The position numbers and the translations under genes were made by a program. From IMG/VR virus record IMGVR_UViG_3300022821_000020, positions 1 through 62,246 of that record: 62,246 nt of DNA; one strand, 5' to 3'. Of the stretch, positions 15,424 through 23,398 are shown piece by piece. This DNA comes from a virus. Below the pieces are notes generated by a model. It saw only the letters and a program-made list of their open reading frames with translations. It was not told the origin of the DNA and did no database searches. Position 1 is the first letter of the stretch. Each line of letters opens with the position of its first letter.

Positions 15424-15631
15424 ACATAAAGGTTTCCACGCTTTAGGCTTTGGTATTCCGTCCCCATATACAAACACAGATGATGAGCTAGGCCTTGTCG
15501 TATTTGTCCTCACAGTTGAGGACATTAAACCAATTAAGCAGCTCTTCAGAGAGAGGCTTGGTTCGAGCAGCAGGTGGGGAAGTTACCCGATCTACTATGA
15601 CATAGCTGAAACTCCCAAGGCTCTTAAATGA
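15338..15631 (+). CDS. Unknown protein, 97 aa
   Basis: ATG at 15338 is preceded by GGAAAGAGAAG; an alternative ATG at 15404 lies near the end of the overlapping gene but lacks a ribosome binding site. HKGFHALGFGIPSPY and a VVFVLTVEDI strand suggest an alpha/beta fold. No family recognised. The long overlap with the upstream gene makes the start uncertain. Confidence 0.55.
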   Translation: MIQGKSNSSPGEPLGKIQQLLKMNPGIREHKGFHALGFGIPSPYTNTDDELGLVVFVLTVEDIKPIKQLFRERLGSSSRWGSYPIYYDIAETPKALK

Positions 15632-15637
15632 GCAGAA

Positions 15638-15997
15638 ATGAGTAATAAAATGACAACCAAACGTGAGGGAGTGGTGAGGACATACCAGCACCACAATAAT
15701 AGGCTTGCAACACTTGTTGAGGCTTCGTCCGATACAGACTTTGTGGCAATGAACAAGGAATTTCTTTCCTTCGTTGATCAGTTGAATCTGCACATTGCCT
15801 CCGAAGCTCCGAGTTCCGTCGAGGAACTTTTGGAGCAGACTTGGCTCTTTGGTGAGTCACAGACTGTGGGTGAGGTGCTCCTAGAGACACGCAAGAAATT
15901 CGGCGAAGACATCCAAGTGGTTTCTTTTATGCGGTGGTCTATGGACCCACCTGACCTGTCTAAAGGTGAACAATCAACCTCAGAGATAGAGGAATAG
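15638..15997 (+). CDS. Unknown helical protein, 119 aa
   Basis: Predicted mainly alpha-helical and acidic at the C-terminus (KGEQSTSEIEE). No recognised motif. Six bases downstream of the previous stop; same operon. Confidence 0.6.
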   Translation: MSNKMTTKREGVVRTYQHHNNRLATLVEASSDTDFVAMNKEFLSFVDQLNLHIASEAPSSVEELLEQTWLFGESQTVGEVLLETRKKFGEDIQVVSFMRWSMDPPDLSKGEQSTSEIEE

Positions 15998-16000
15998 AAA

Positions 16001-16645
16001 TTGGGTCTGGGCATAGGATTTTCAAGCGGTGATGATGGGTGTATTACCTATTCAACTACAACTACCCCTGCCAGAGATGGCAATCCAAACAAATATCGTT
16101 TTGAGTTGGTGCGTCGTTTAGATTTTCCCAAGGCAGATAGGAAAGTTAGTGTAGTTGAAATCAATTACCCAGATTGTTTCAATTACAAGGGTAACAAGAT
16201 CCTTGTCTACGCTGACAGTGCGATAGAGGGCCTGTTGCGCCACGCTGAACAGATGTTCACCCGAGGTGAGCCCGCCCAGACATATGGCTGGGATCTTGGT
16301 ACCAAATTCGCACCAGACAAATCCCCTCCTTACCCTCCAGCACTTTGGCATCACCCGAAGCCTGGGCCAATTGAAGACCCTTTCTTGAGAGAATACTGGC
16401 TTGCGGCGCCCTTTGTGGAGCGTGCGCAGTCGGTATTCGGATTCCCTGATGTGGAAGCAATACAGAATTGGTTTTGTTATAGTGATCAACTCAAGTGGCT
16501 GTCCGAAAATGGGTTTGGAATTGCCGAGTATCGTAGTAAGATGATTAAGCATGGATTGAGGCAATCAGTGATGCTGGTCAACCAACCTTACGAGTTCCTT
16601 GGTTTCAAACCACTTACGGAATACGTAAGGTTAGTCGATTGCTAG
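16001..16645 (+). CDS. Unknown protein, 214 aa
   Basis: TTG start at 16001 with GAGG upstream; no ATG occurs early in the frame. Aromatic-rich with many Pro residues in the middle (APDKSPPYPPALWHHPKPGP). I do not recognise a family. Four bases separate it from the preceding stop, so it is probably cotranscribed. Confidence 0.65.
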   Translation: MGLGIGFSSGDDGCITYSTTTTPARDGNPNKYRFELVRRLDFPKADRKVSVVEINYPDCFNYKGNKILVYADSAIEGLLRHAEQMFTRGEPAQTYGWDLGTKFAPDKSPPYPPALWHHPKPGPIEDPFLREYWLAAPFVERAQSVFGFPDVEAIQNWFCYSDQLKWLSENGFGIAEYRSKMIKHGLRQSVMLVNQPYEFLGFKPLTEYVRLVDC

Positions 16646-16681
16646 AGCGCCCAACAGAGAAGCATATAGGAGAATAGTATT

Positions 16682-16891
16682 ATGGCAAGTGGAAATAAAA
16701 AACGTCACTCGTGTGGTCATCGGAACTTTGGCTTGAGCTGCCATCGATGTGAATTCGCAGACAAGCTTGAGAAGCTTGCAGCAGCCAAGAAAAATCTGGT
16801 GACCTGCAAGAAGTTGCCGAAACCAAAAAGGTGGACAATTGAGGAAATGCTCGCCGAGGTCAAGCGCCTTCGTTCAGAAGGCCGAAGGTAA
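16682..16891 (+). CDS. Small zinc-finger protein, 69 aa
   Basis: AGGAGAA seven bases before the ATG. CGHRNFGLSCHRC near the N-terminus offers Cys/His ligands for one zinc ion; the remainder is a basic helix (KKLPKPKRWTIEEM). Likely nucleic-acid or protein binding; role unknown. Confidence 0.7.
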   Translation: MASGNKKRHSCGHRNFGLSCHRCEFADKLEKLAAAKKNLVTCKKLPKPKRWTIEEMLAEVKRLRSEGRR

Positions 16892-16909
16892 ACGCTTTTC
16901 GCTAAATAG

Positions 16910-16938
16910 TTCAAATTCCAAGAAGGTCGTGTTAGGAT
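16910..16938 (+). promoter_or_regulatory. Sigma70-like promoter
   Basis: TTCAAA (16910-16915), 17-base spacer, TAGGAT (16933-16938). Transcription from about 16945 gives a leader of about 110 bases for the gene at 17058. Confidence 0.6.
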
Positions 16939-17047
16939 GTTGATAGACAGTTTGCTCGTCGCTGGAACCATCATTACCGTGCTGGCGCCACTGGGCATTT
17001 TCCTGAACATCTGTTTCGGATCCAGGAATTCTAAAAGTAAGGATTAG
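16937..17047 (+). CDS. Possible 36-aa membrane peptide
   Basis: ATG at 16937 opens a 36-codon frame with one hydrophobic segment (LLVAGTIITVLAPLGIFL). The ATG overlaps the -10 element of the promoter at 16910-16938, so it could only be read from upstream transcripts. Weak candidate. Confidence 0.3.
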   Translation: MLIDSLLVAGTIITVLAPLGIFLNICFGSRNSKSKD

Positions 17048-17057
17048 GTAACACTAA

Positions 17058-17582
17058 ATGAGCAACGAAAACAAGCCAAAGCCGATTAAGTTCTTTCGGC
17101 TGACCCCACAACTGAAAACTTTCAAGCAGGGTGTGGTTTTGAAGACGAAGCAAGACCTTTATTACACTCTTGAGGAGGATATCGTGGATACAGGAGGTGA
17201 AGATTCCTGGAGTCCCTTTGCAAGTCTTCCTCTTCCAGCCCAGGCCGCACCAGGTGTCGCTAACCCTAGCCTCACAGGGCAAGCGCAAAATGCTCCAGGT
17301 GCACTTCCTGCTGGGGCAGTCCCTGTAGTTCCACACCAAAGTTTCAATCAATCGAGTAATTTCATCCACAAAGAAGCCACAGTGATGTTTGTTGAAGCCG
17401 CACAGTTTCGTGCAGCAGACAACAGGGTCTATGTCCGACTTCAGCTTATTGACGGCGAAAAGATTGTTTGGATAAACCTTCTTCGGGTGCCACAGTCAGT
17501 CTGGGGTTACAAGATTCGCTCAGAGCAAAAAAAGATGATCAAGGATGAGATCAGTAAAATGTTTGACTTGCTCATTGAGTGA
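17058..17582 (+). CDS. SH3-like protein with Pro/Ala-rich insert, 174 aa
   Basis: KFFRLTPQL, FKQGVVLKTKQDLYYT, then after a low-complexity insert (about residues 50-105, rich in Ala, Pro, Gly) EATVMFVEAAQ and VYVRLQLIDGEKIVWINLLRV. The outer parts match the window's SH3-like pattern split by a flexible loop. Preceded by AGGTAACACTAA. Function unknown. Confidence 0.7.
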   Translation: MSNENKPKPIKFFRLTPQLKTFKQGVVLKTKQDLYYTLEEDIVDTGGEDSWSPFASLPLPAQAAPGVANPSLTGQAQNAPGALPAGAVPVVPHQSFNQSSNFIHKEATVMFVEAAQFRAADNRVYVRLQLIDGEKIVWINLLRVPQSVWGYKIRSEQKKMIKDEISKMFDLLIE

Positions 17583-17611
17583 TTTACACAGGCAAGCAAA
17601 ACATACATACT
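17583..17611 (+). promoter_or_regulatory. Sigma70-like promoter predicting a leaderless mRNA
   Basis: TTTACA (17583-17588), 17-base spacer, CATACT (17606-17611). The next ATG is at 17619, 8 bases after the -10 element, where transcription itself should begin. No Shine-Dalgarno precedes it. Confidence 0.6.
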
Positions 17612-17618
17612 TACAAAC

Positions 17619-17972
17619 ATGACTTATGATTCAAACACAAGTGACCTGGATGCCGAGTTCTTCTCTAACTGGCTGAAAAAGATGGACAAGGATGTGGCGG
17701 CGGCTTTCATCCTCTCGGGTCTCGCACTTGACAAAGAGCGGATATTAGAAGCTTTTGATACTGCGTGCCAGGTGATGCATATAAGGTCGCTTGAAAAGTC
17801 GGCACAACTTCAAAAGGAATTGGGGCTCGACAGTGCAGACCTTATTGGAACCTTAGACCCATCAGGCATTTCTGTTGAAGAGGACACAAGAGAGTTTGTT
17901 AAAAAGATCGACGGTCTAATTGCTTCGGTCCTTGAGTCAGGCAAAAAGAAAAAGTCTGACTTGGACAAGTAA
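17619..17972 (+). CDS. Unknown helical protein, 117 aa
   Basis: Mostly alpha-helical with heptad-like Leu/Ile spacing and a basic tail (GKKKKSDLDK). Predicted leaderless start. No recognised family. Confidence 0.65.
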   Translation: MTYDSNTSDLDAEFFSNWLKKMDKDVAAAFILSGLALDKERILEAFDTACQVMHIRSLEKSAQLQKELGLDSADLIGTLDPSGISVEEDTREFVKKIDGLIASVLESGKKKKSDLDK

Positions 17973-17976
17973 TAAC

Positions 17977-18270
17977 ATGAATAAGCCATACAAGGCCAGA
18001 AACTACAAAGAAGTCCTCGAAACAATTGATGGTGAGGTTTCACGTGCGCTGAAAGACGAAAAAGTTTCTGAATACGAGCGTAAGTTCGTAAAATCAAAAA
18101 TGGAAGCGATGGTAGGGGCCAGCCGATGGCCCGAGCGCTATGGACCAACATGGGCATCGCATATTTTTGATATGAATGCATTGTCTCTTCTGGAGACATG
18201 TAGGGAATGGGCCAAGGAAGGCCACACTCCAGATGTCGACGTTCTTAACAAGATGAGAAAAGACGAGTGA
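17977..18270 (+). CDS. Unknown protein, 97 aa
   Basis: ATG at 17977 is four bases after the previous stop; an upstream in-frame start would be inside that gene. Basic N-terminus and a Trp-containing middle (RWPERYGPTWASHIF). No family recognised. It is the last gene before the tRNA pair. Confidence 0.6.
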   Translation: MNKPYKARNYKEVLETIDGEVSRALKDEKVSEYERKFVKSKMEAMVGASRWPERYGPTWASHIFDMNALSLLETCREWAKEGHTPDVDVLNKMRKDE

Positions 18271-18283
18271 TAACGATACTTTT

Positions 18284-18367
18284 GCCCAGGTGATGTAATT
18301 GGCAGGCATGGGAGATTCAAAATTTCCTGCTCGAAAGAGCGTGCGGGTTCGAGTCCCGCTCTGGGTA
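18284..18367 (+). tRNA. tRNA-Leu(CAA)
   Basis: 84 nt. Acceptor GCCCAGG/TCTGGGT with discriminator A73; U8; D-stem ATG/CAT; anticodon stem GGAGA/TTTCC with loop TTCAAAA (anticodon CAA); long variable arm GCTC-GAAA-GAGC; T-arm GCGGG-TTCGAGT-CCCGC. The long variable arm and A73 are leucine identity features. No encoded CCA. Decodes UUG. Confidence 0.9.
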
Positions 18368-18376
18368 TTTGCTCTT

Positions 18377-18450
18377 GGCTCAGTGCGCTAATCGGCAAAG
18401 CGGTTAGACTTAAAATCTGATGAGTGTCGGTTCGAATCCGACCTGAGCTA
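18377..18450 (+). tRNA. tRNA with anticodon TAA (Leu codon) but short variable loop
   Basis: 74 nt. Acceptor GGCTCAG/CTGAGCT, discriminator A; D-stem CGC/GCG; anticodon stem TTAGA/TCTGA with loop CTTAAAA (anticodon TAA, reading UUA); variable loop only TGAGT; T-arm GTCGG-TTCGAAT-CCGAC. Leucine tRNAs normally carry a long variable arm, so this class I shape is odd and its charging identity is uncertain. Confidence 0.85.
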
Positions 18451-18500
18451 CTGCTATAATCTTAATTCAACCTTCAACACTAGATAATTCCCGTAAGTCA

Positions 18501-18529
18501 TTCAAACCTCAGGCTTCGGGTGCTAAGAT
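18501..18529 (+). promoter_or_regulatory. Sigma70-like promoter after the tRNAs
   Basis: TTCAAA (18501-18506), 17-base spacer, TAAGAT (18524-18529). Drives the lipoprotein gene, with AAGGGAAG in the short leader. Confidence 0.65.
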
Positions 18530-18551
18530 TAGTGTATAAGGGAAGTTTTTT

Positions 18552-18770
18552 ATGAAAAAGTTACTAGTACTGATTTTTGGCTCGGTGATGATCGTTGGTT
18601 GTGGAGCATCGCTCCATGAGTCCCGTTGGACCGAAAGTTATTGTGTAGAACATCGTATGACCTATAATCACGCAGCTCTACAATGCCGTGATCATGCTCA
18701 CGAGCCTGACTGCCTGTTTCGGGCAGAATGGCGTGCACACTGCCGTATCAGTTCACGAGCTATGCCGTGA
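18552..18770 (+). CDS. Small Cys-rich lipoprotein, 72 aa
   Basis: Signal peptide MKKLLVLIFGSVMIVGC with lipobox IVGC (Cys17). The mature part contains four more cysteines and several His residues, suggesting disulfides in the periplasm. Could be a superinfection-exclusion or cor-like lipoprotein; this is inferred from size and location only. Confidence 0.8.
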   Translation: MKKLLVLIFGSVMIVGCGASLHESRWTESYCVEHRMTYNHAALQCRDHAHEPDCLFRAEWRAHCRISSRAMP

Positions 18771-19012
18771 TCAATAGGGAGATAAAGGGCGTAGGCTCTA
18801 GCGTTGTTTTGAAGTCACGCAAGGACTTGATTGAAATGATCGGGCGGCTCCGCTCGCAGATTTCTGAGCTTTGCAGTGATGGAATTCGATGTTTTCCAAC
18901 TCTCGAAGAGATTGAATCTCAATTTGTCCATTGGGATGCGGGCGGCACCTCAGATAGCGAGATTCCCATGCTGCACTTGGGCGACACGACCGAAGTTCTA
19001 GAATATTGTTAG
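18728..19012 (+). CDS. Unknown protein, 94 aa; start uncertain
   Basis: Frame open from ATG 18728, overlapping the lipoprotein gene by 43 bases. The likely folded part begins later, around SVVLKSRKDLIEMIGRLRSQI. Stop TAG at 19010-19012 overlaps the start region of the AlkB gene. No family recognised. Confidence 0.5.
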   Translation: MACTLPYQFTSYAVINREIKGVGSSVVLKSRKDLIEMIGRLRSQISELCSDGIRCFPTLEEIESQFVHWDAGGTSDSEIPMLHLGDTTEVLEYC

Positions 19013-19584
19013 AGGAGCTTGGAGAAGAATGTTGGTTTGTCCATTCCCCTGGTGCTTGGGAACACCTTTCAATTGACGATCTCAAAAAGGAAATCGAGTT
19101 GGAACAAAAGACACTCACTTGGTACGGAAAAACCCTCGATCTCCCCAGACTTACTGCCTGGTATGGAGAAAAGGGCTACAACTACAGTGGCGTCTTCAAC
19201 GAACCCAAGGAAATGCCAGAAGCCTTAGACCAAATTCGAAAAGAGTTTAGAAAACTTGAACTGGGTGGCAAACCACTAGAGTTCAATTCGGTGTTGTGCA
19301 ACTATTATCGAGACGGTTCTGATAGTGTGGGATGGCACTCAGACTACGAGACCAGTCTCGGACCGACAAGAGATAATATTCACATTGGTTCTGTGTCATT
19401 TGGGGGCACACGGAAGTTTGTCCTTAGGCACAGGAAAACCAAAGTGAAAGTGGAATTCAAGCTTGCTCATGGAGACGTGTTCATCATGGGGGGCAAACTT
19501 CAAATGCCTTGGGAGCACCAGGTTCCAAAAACCTCTAGGAAAGTTGAGCCGAGACTCAACCTGACATATAGGCACATCATATAA
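19006..19584 (+). CDS. AlkB-like 2-oxoglutarate/Fe(II) dioxygenase
   Basis: 192 residues from a TTG at 19006. The iron ligands H111-x-D113 and H171 are present, with R183-x-N-x-T-x-R189 for 2-oxoglutarate. The local sequence WHSDYETSLGP and SFGGTRKF resembles bacterial AlkB and ALKBH2/3. It would remove alkyl damage from DNA or RNA bases, consistent with the RNA-repair enzymes elsewhere. Its stop is adjacent to the next ATG. Confidence 0.93.
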   Translation: MLEELGEECWFVHSPGAWEHLSIDDLKKEIELEQKTLTWYGKTLDLPRLTAWYGEKGYNYSGVFNEPKEMPEALDQIRKEFRKLELGGKPLEFNSVLCNYYRDGSDSVGWHSDYETSLGPTRDNIHIGSVSFGGTRKFVLRHRKTKVKVEFKLAHGDVFIMGGKLQMPWEHQVPKTSRKVEPRLNLTYRHII

Positions 19585-20345
19585 TGCACTGGGCAATACA
19601 AACAAACGTCATTTGTGAGGATGACCGTGAGGCCATCCTCCAGGCCCTGAGAGCCCTCGGTTATTCGCATGAGGGCTTCACAGCAATTCCCTTTTCAAAG
19701 GTTTTACCGAATGTCTTAGAGCCGAACACGGTCTTCTACGGCTCAACTAACGTCATCAACGAGATTCACTTGAGTAACAAGTGGGATCCTGGGACATTTT
19801 TTACTGAAAAGTTTGATTACCGTGTTTGGTCCGACAGGTATAAAATTCTCAACGCTAATCACGAGCTTTTAGAGCTTCGTGAGATAGGAGAGAAACACTT
19901 CTATGGCCCCGACAAGCTTGCATTCATTCGCCCCGTCTTAGATTTGAAAGAGTTTGCTGGAGATGTGATTTCCTGGAACCGTTTTGAAACTTGGAAGTCT
20001 CAACTTTTGAATTTGGAGTTGTTACTTGATTGTGTTTGCGTGGTCGCCGAGCCATTTGGCATTGCTAAAGAGTGGCGTACGTTCGTCGTTGATGGCAAGC
20101 TAGTAGCAGCCTCCCAATATCGTGAGTATATGAAGTTGAGCACAACTTCTGGTTGTCCTAATGAAGTGACAGCTTTCGTGGAGGAGCAATCGACATTTTT
20201 TAGCCCACACCCAATTTTCGTAATGGATGTAGGCTTATCTGGGGATGACTTGTATGTGATCGAAGTCGGTTGTTTTAACAGCGCTGGGTTCTATGATAGC
20301 AAACTTATCCCGTTGTTCGAAGCAATCCAAAACTATCACGCTTAG
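19584..20345 (+). CDS. ATP-grasp ligase (R2K/DUF4343 type)
   Basis: 253 residues. The C-terminal half carries FIRPVLDLKEFAG, IAKEWRTFVVDGKL, VMDVG and EVGCFNSAGFY, the ATP-binding and Mg2+-binding pattern of the R2K ATP-grasp clade found in phages and bacterial conflict systems, proposed to ligate amino acids or peptides. The substrate is unknown. Confidence 0.85.
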   Translation: MHWAIQTNVICEDDREAILQALRALGYSHEGFTAIPFSKVLPNVLEPNTVFYGSTNVINEIHLSNKWDPGTFFTEKFDYRVWSDRYKILNANHELLELREIGEKHFYGPDKLAFIRPVLDLKEFAGDVISWNRFETWKSQLLNLELLLDCVCVVAEPFGIAKEWRTFVVDGKLVAASQYREYMKLSTTSGCPNEVTAFVEEQSTFFSPHPIFVMDVGLSGDDLYVIEVGCFNSAGFYDSKLIPLFEAIQNYHA

Positions 20346-20352
20346 GGGAAAT

Positions 20353-20577
20353 GTGTATTCAGGGAACAAAAAGAGTAGAGGCGTAACATACAAGAGGTTG
20401 AATCGTTGGCATAAACTCCGATACAACTTTTATCGCACAATGAACGGCTGGGGTTTCGGACGATGTCCTGCGGAGTATTGGGAACCTGTTGGGTCAGAAG
20501 CCCGAAGGCACATGGAAACTTGTGGTTATAAGCTTACCAAACATGGGTGGATCAAGGGCCAGGCTCTGCCAGAATAA
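20353..20577 (+). CDS. Unknown basic protein, 74 aa
   Basis: GTG start at 20353 with AGGGGA immediately upstream. Arg/Lys/Tyr/Trp-rich with WGFGRCPAEYW and a second Cys; possibly RNA binding. No family recognised. Confidence 0.65.
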   Translation: MYSGNKKSRGVTYKRLNRWHKLRYNFYRTMNGWGFGRCPAEYWEPVGSEARRHMETCGYKLTKHGWIKGQALPE

Positions 20578-20579
20578 GG

Positions 20580-20608
20580 TTCAAACTTGAACACGAATAT
20601 ACTAGAAT
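20580..20608 (+). promoter_or_regulatory. Sigma70-like promoter
   Basis: TTCAAA (20580-20585), 17-base spacer, TAGAAT (20603-20608). The leader contains two near copies of ATTAGGC (about 20611 and 20625). Confidence 0.65.
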
Positions 20609-20653
20609 GCATTAGGCCTAAAATATTAGGCTGTGTGAAAGCAAAGGCAGGAA

Positions 20654-20926
20654 ATGGTTTGGATAATAAATCTTTTATGGTTCCTTGTAGGGGGCTGCGT
20701 CGGAGCACTCTTCGTTAAAGCAAAGTTTTCCAAGTGGCGTAAGGAATACGAAGTGAGCCTCGATCAAATCTCTCGGGAGGCCGAGCATAAGTGCGAACAG
20801 ACGTTCATTGATGCACAAAAAAAGCTTGATCAACAGATGATTGCCTATCGTAACGAACTAAACAAGTTGATAATGGAGGAGTTGCTTGTCAAAGCAGAAT
20901 TCCCTGAGAGAGACCAGGCTAACTGA
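20654..20926 (+). CDS. Membrane-anchored coiled-coil protein, 90 aa
   Basis: One N-terminal transmembrane helix (about residues 3-20) followed by a long charged helix with heptad spacing. GGCAGGAA precedes the ATG. The shape resembles small inner-membrane spanin-type or LapA-like proteins, but no lysis cassette is nearby, so function is open. Confidence 0.7.
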   Translation: MVWIINLLWFLVGGCVGALFVKAKFSKWRKEYEVSLDQISREAEHKCEQTFIDAQKKLDQQMIAYRNELNKLIMEELLVKAEFPERDQAN

Positions 20927-21186
20927 TGTTTAGGACTCATGTAAATTCAATTGTTGGGGTCACCGACGCACTGGGAAAGCTGAAAAATGCTATTGTGAAG
21001 AAGTATCCAAATGCAAGTAAAAGTCGATTTGAAGTCGGCGTTGACCCTTTCAGTGGCCGATATACACTGGTCGTCTTCCTAACAGACCTGTCAGTTGCCA
21101 AGAGACTTCCATCCACTGTTGATGGGTACAAAGTGTGTGATGGCTTCAAACCCTTTGACCTTGAAGAAGGAAGTAATAATGCGTGA
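20926..21186 (+). CDS. Unknown protein, 86 aa
   Basis: Overlaps the previous stop (TGATG). FEVGVDPFSGRYTLVVFLTD looks like paired beta strands after an N-terminal helix. The next protein has a similar helix-strand order, suggesting distant paralogy. No family recognised. Confidence 0.65.
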   Translation: MFRTHVNSIVGVTDALGKLKNAIVKKYPNASKSRFEVGVDPFSGRYTLVVFLTDLSVAKRLPSTVDGYKVCDGFKPFDLEEGSNNA

Positions 21187-21541
21187 TCGAAATTCAGATG
21201 ATCTCACTGACTGGGAAAAGTCTTTTGTTGAGCTGAATGAAAAAATGGGCAATGATGTCTGGGGCATTCAATCTGAATCTGATGGATCTGGCGGCATTCG
21301 TTTACGTGTTTATATCAGCCATGAGTCTTTTGAGAGCAAAGTTCTTGAAGAGACAAACGGTATTCTTGATGGCCACTCTATAATGTTCACGGTTTATAGC
21401 CAGTACGATTACGCTCTTTTAGAGTCTGGCCGTGCTATGAGTGAAGACCTAAAGAAAAGGATAGAAGAGTATGCAGAAAACACAAAGGCCGAAGGCCCCA
21501 CATCTAGTATTGATGGAGATGTGCAAGGAGATAGCAGGTGA
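21179..21541 (+). CDS. Unknown acidic protein, 120 aa
   Basis: ATG at 21179 has GAAGGAAG upstream and overlaps the preceding stop by 8 bases, so it is preferred to an upstream in-frame ATG at 21095. Acidic; central beta-rich segment RLRVYISHESFESKVL. No family recognised. Confidence 0.65.
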   Translation: MRDRNSDDLTDWEKSFVELNEKMGNDVWGIQSESDGSGGIRLRVYISHESFESKVLEETNGILDGHSIMFTVYSQYDYALLESGRAMSEDLKKRIEEYAENTKAEGPTSSIDGDVQGDSR

Positions 21542-21797
21542 AGCAGCCTGGGCACTTGGAATGGGTGTCGATGACTTAGGTCAAAGGCAATGGGAGGTGT
21601 ATTGTGAAGATGAAGAGTTGGCCAAACTCTTACCAGAAGAATATGGAGGCAATAATATCCATGTGATAGTCGCCTTTAAACCTGACCGAGCGAAGGTTGA
21701 AGAAGCAAAGCGGCGTGAGAAAGAAGCCGAAGAACAAGAAAACAGGCGATGGTATAAGAAAATCTGGTCGCCCAAAAAGAAGAAGAAACGAAAGTAA
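21513..21797 (+). CDS. Unknown protein with Lys-rich tail, 94 aa
   Basis: Starts at ATG 21513 or 21519, overlapping the previous gene by about 25 bases. The N-terminal part resembles the two proteins upstream (strand-rich, ending in VIVAFKPD); the C-terminus is a charged helix ending in a poly-Lys tail, suggestive of nucleic-acid binding. Confidence 0.55.
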   Translation: MEMCKEIAGEAAWALGMGVDDLGQRQWEVYCEDEELAKLLPEEYGGNNIHVIVAFKPDRAKVEEAKRREKEAEEQENRRWYKKIWSPKKKKKRK

Positions 21798-21799
21798 AC

Positions 21800-22876
21800 A
21801 TGGCAAAAACAATCAATCGCTTGGGAGAAATCTCCAAATTTCCCAGCTATCGGGAAGGTGAAAAATTCCTTTGTTCGGTTCCTGAAGACCTGTGTAACCT
21901 CAATCTGAGAAAAAATGGTGGGGTCATTCGTGAAAACAGCGAACTCGCATGGGACCCTTGGCCAAAGAGCTTTGGGACTGTCCGCCTTGGTCGCCACCTC
22001 CTAATGATTGATGAGAAATATTCCTGGACAGACCATTATAGCAAAAATAAAAATTATGTTCGAATGATTGCCGAGGCGGACGAACATGGCCAACCAATTG
22101 AGTGGATGCGCTTTGATTTATTTGTACCTGGCAATGTCAAGGCCAGTAAAATTAAATACTACTTGGGTAAGAGGGCTCGGGATATAATTAAGTCGTCGGT
22201 AAAAACCCTTCCAGGAGTAATACTGCGGGTTAAATCCGATATTGAAGATGAAATCCACAAGTGGGTTATTGCCGAGAATTACAAGGTTGGGAGAGAAACT
22301 TACGCTGTAAGTGATAGGGCCTTCCTTTTTAACGAAAGAAATATTCAAACAAGAGTTTTGAAGACACCTGAAGGTGTCGCTCTTGAAGAGGCAAGGTGTC
22401 AGGAGGCCATGAAATTTTTCGACCTGTCTGAAGTAGAAATTCGCACTGCCCTTGGAAATAAAAAAGGTAGCTTATGTTGGCGATTCGGTGAAAATTATTC
22501 GCCGTCTTGGGAGTTTCAATATCGTGAGCATTTTCTTGTAGTTGAAGCTGAGTGGGCTCGGAAACAGCTGATGAAGCTCCAGCGAGCTACCCGTAAGAGA
22601 CTAAAGGAAAAGGAACTTGCCGAGCGTAATATTGATGCTGCAACTTTTGCGGCTGAAAAAGCTGAACAGGTAAGGCTTGAGCGTCGTGTGAAACGCACTG
22701 TAGAGTGGGTAAAGGTTTCCAAGGACGTTCACAACTCAATCGACTGGCTCCAGGAGTTCGCAAGACGAATTGGAGACTCGGACAACATTGATCAAAAATG
22801 GTTTGACGAAAATCGTCGTGAACTTCGGACGCTTGCAACTAAATTGAAACCACTTGGTCGAGTCTTGAATGACTAG
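21800..22876 (+). CDS. Unknown protein, 358 aa
   Basis: Starts three bases after the previous stop. N-terminal two-thirds mixed alpha/beta with many aromatic residues; C-terminal third (about 245-300) a highly charged helix rich in Arg, Lys, Glu and Ala, probably coiled coil. No catalytic motif recognised. It precedes the RNase H gene. Confidence 0.7.
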   Translation: MAKTINRLGEISKFPSYREGEKFLCSVPEDLCNLNLRKNGGVIRENSELAWDPWPKSFGTVRLGRHLLMIDEKYSWTDHYSKNKNYVRMIAEADEHGQPIEWMRFDLFVPGNVKASKIKYYLGKRARDIIKSSVKTLPGVILRVKSDIEDEIHKWVIAENYKVGRETYAVSDRAFLFNERNIQTRVLKTPEGVALEEARCQEAMKFFDLSEVEIRTALGNKKGSLCWRFGENYSPSWEFQYREHFLVVEAEWARKQLMKLQRATRKRLKEKELAERNIDAATFAAEKAEQVRLERRVKRTVEWVKVSKDVHNSIDWLQEFARRIGDSDNIDQKWFDENRRELRTLATKLKPLGRVLND

Positions 22877-22888
22877 TCTGCTTTTTAG

Positions 22889-23398
22889 ATGTGGGTAACA
22901 ATATATACCGACGCTTCGTACTGCCAATATACCAACGTGGCAACCTGGTCATTCTGGGCGAGGTCGTCCGAAGGTAGGATCGTTGACGATGGACTGAGCC
23001 CTTCATTTGTGAAAGATTCAAATGCCGCAGAAATGATGGCCGTTTACAAGGCAACAGTTGCAGTTTTGCGGGTGTGGGGCGCCAGCGAGATCGAAGGTTT
23101 GTTTTTCAATACGGATTCAATGAATGCTATTCATTATCTGAAGTATAAATCACCTGTCGTAGAAAAGCCGTTGAACAAGAGAAAAGAGTATCTGCGAATT
23201 CGCAGTGAACTATATATCCTGCTTGACAATTTTGAGTGCAAGGTTAAATTCAAACACGTCAAGGGGCATCAACGCAAAGAAAAAAGTGTTAGAACCTGGC
23301 TCAACAACACGGTTGATGAAAAAGCTAGAGCTAGGTTGGAAAAAGGGAGAGCAAGTGTACGACGTAGTCATAAGAAAAAGTCGACCAAGTCGACGTAA
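22889..23398 (+). CDS. RNase H-like protein
   Basis: 169 residues. The acidic active site is complete: D8 in YTDAS, E48 in NAAEMMAVYKA, D76 in NTDS and D143 in NTVDEKAR, with the supporting histidine in VKGHQ (127). This is the RNase HI / Ty3-type fold. It would remove RNA from RNA-DNA hybrids, for example Okazaki primers. A basic tail follows the domain. Confidence 0.9.
   Translation: MWVTIYTDASYCQYTNVATWSFWARSSEGRIVDDGLSPSFVKDSNAAEMMAVYKATVAVLRVWGASEIEGLFFNTDSMNAIHYLKYKSPVVEKPLNKRKEYLRIRSELYILLDNFECKVKFKHVKGHQRKEKSVRTWLNNTVDEKARARLEKGRASVRRSHKKKSTKST

Noticed and set aside
18728-19012. Antitoxin-toxin pair with the lipoprotein gene
   Set aside because: The overlap suggested a pair, but the upstream gene is clearly an exported lipoprotein and the second has no toxin or antitoxin motif.
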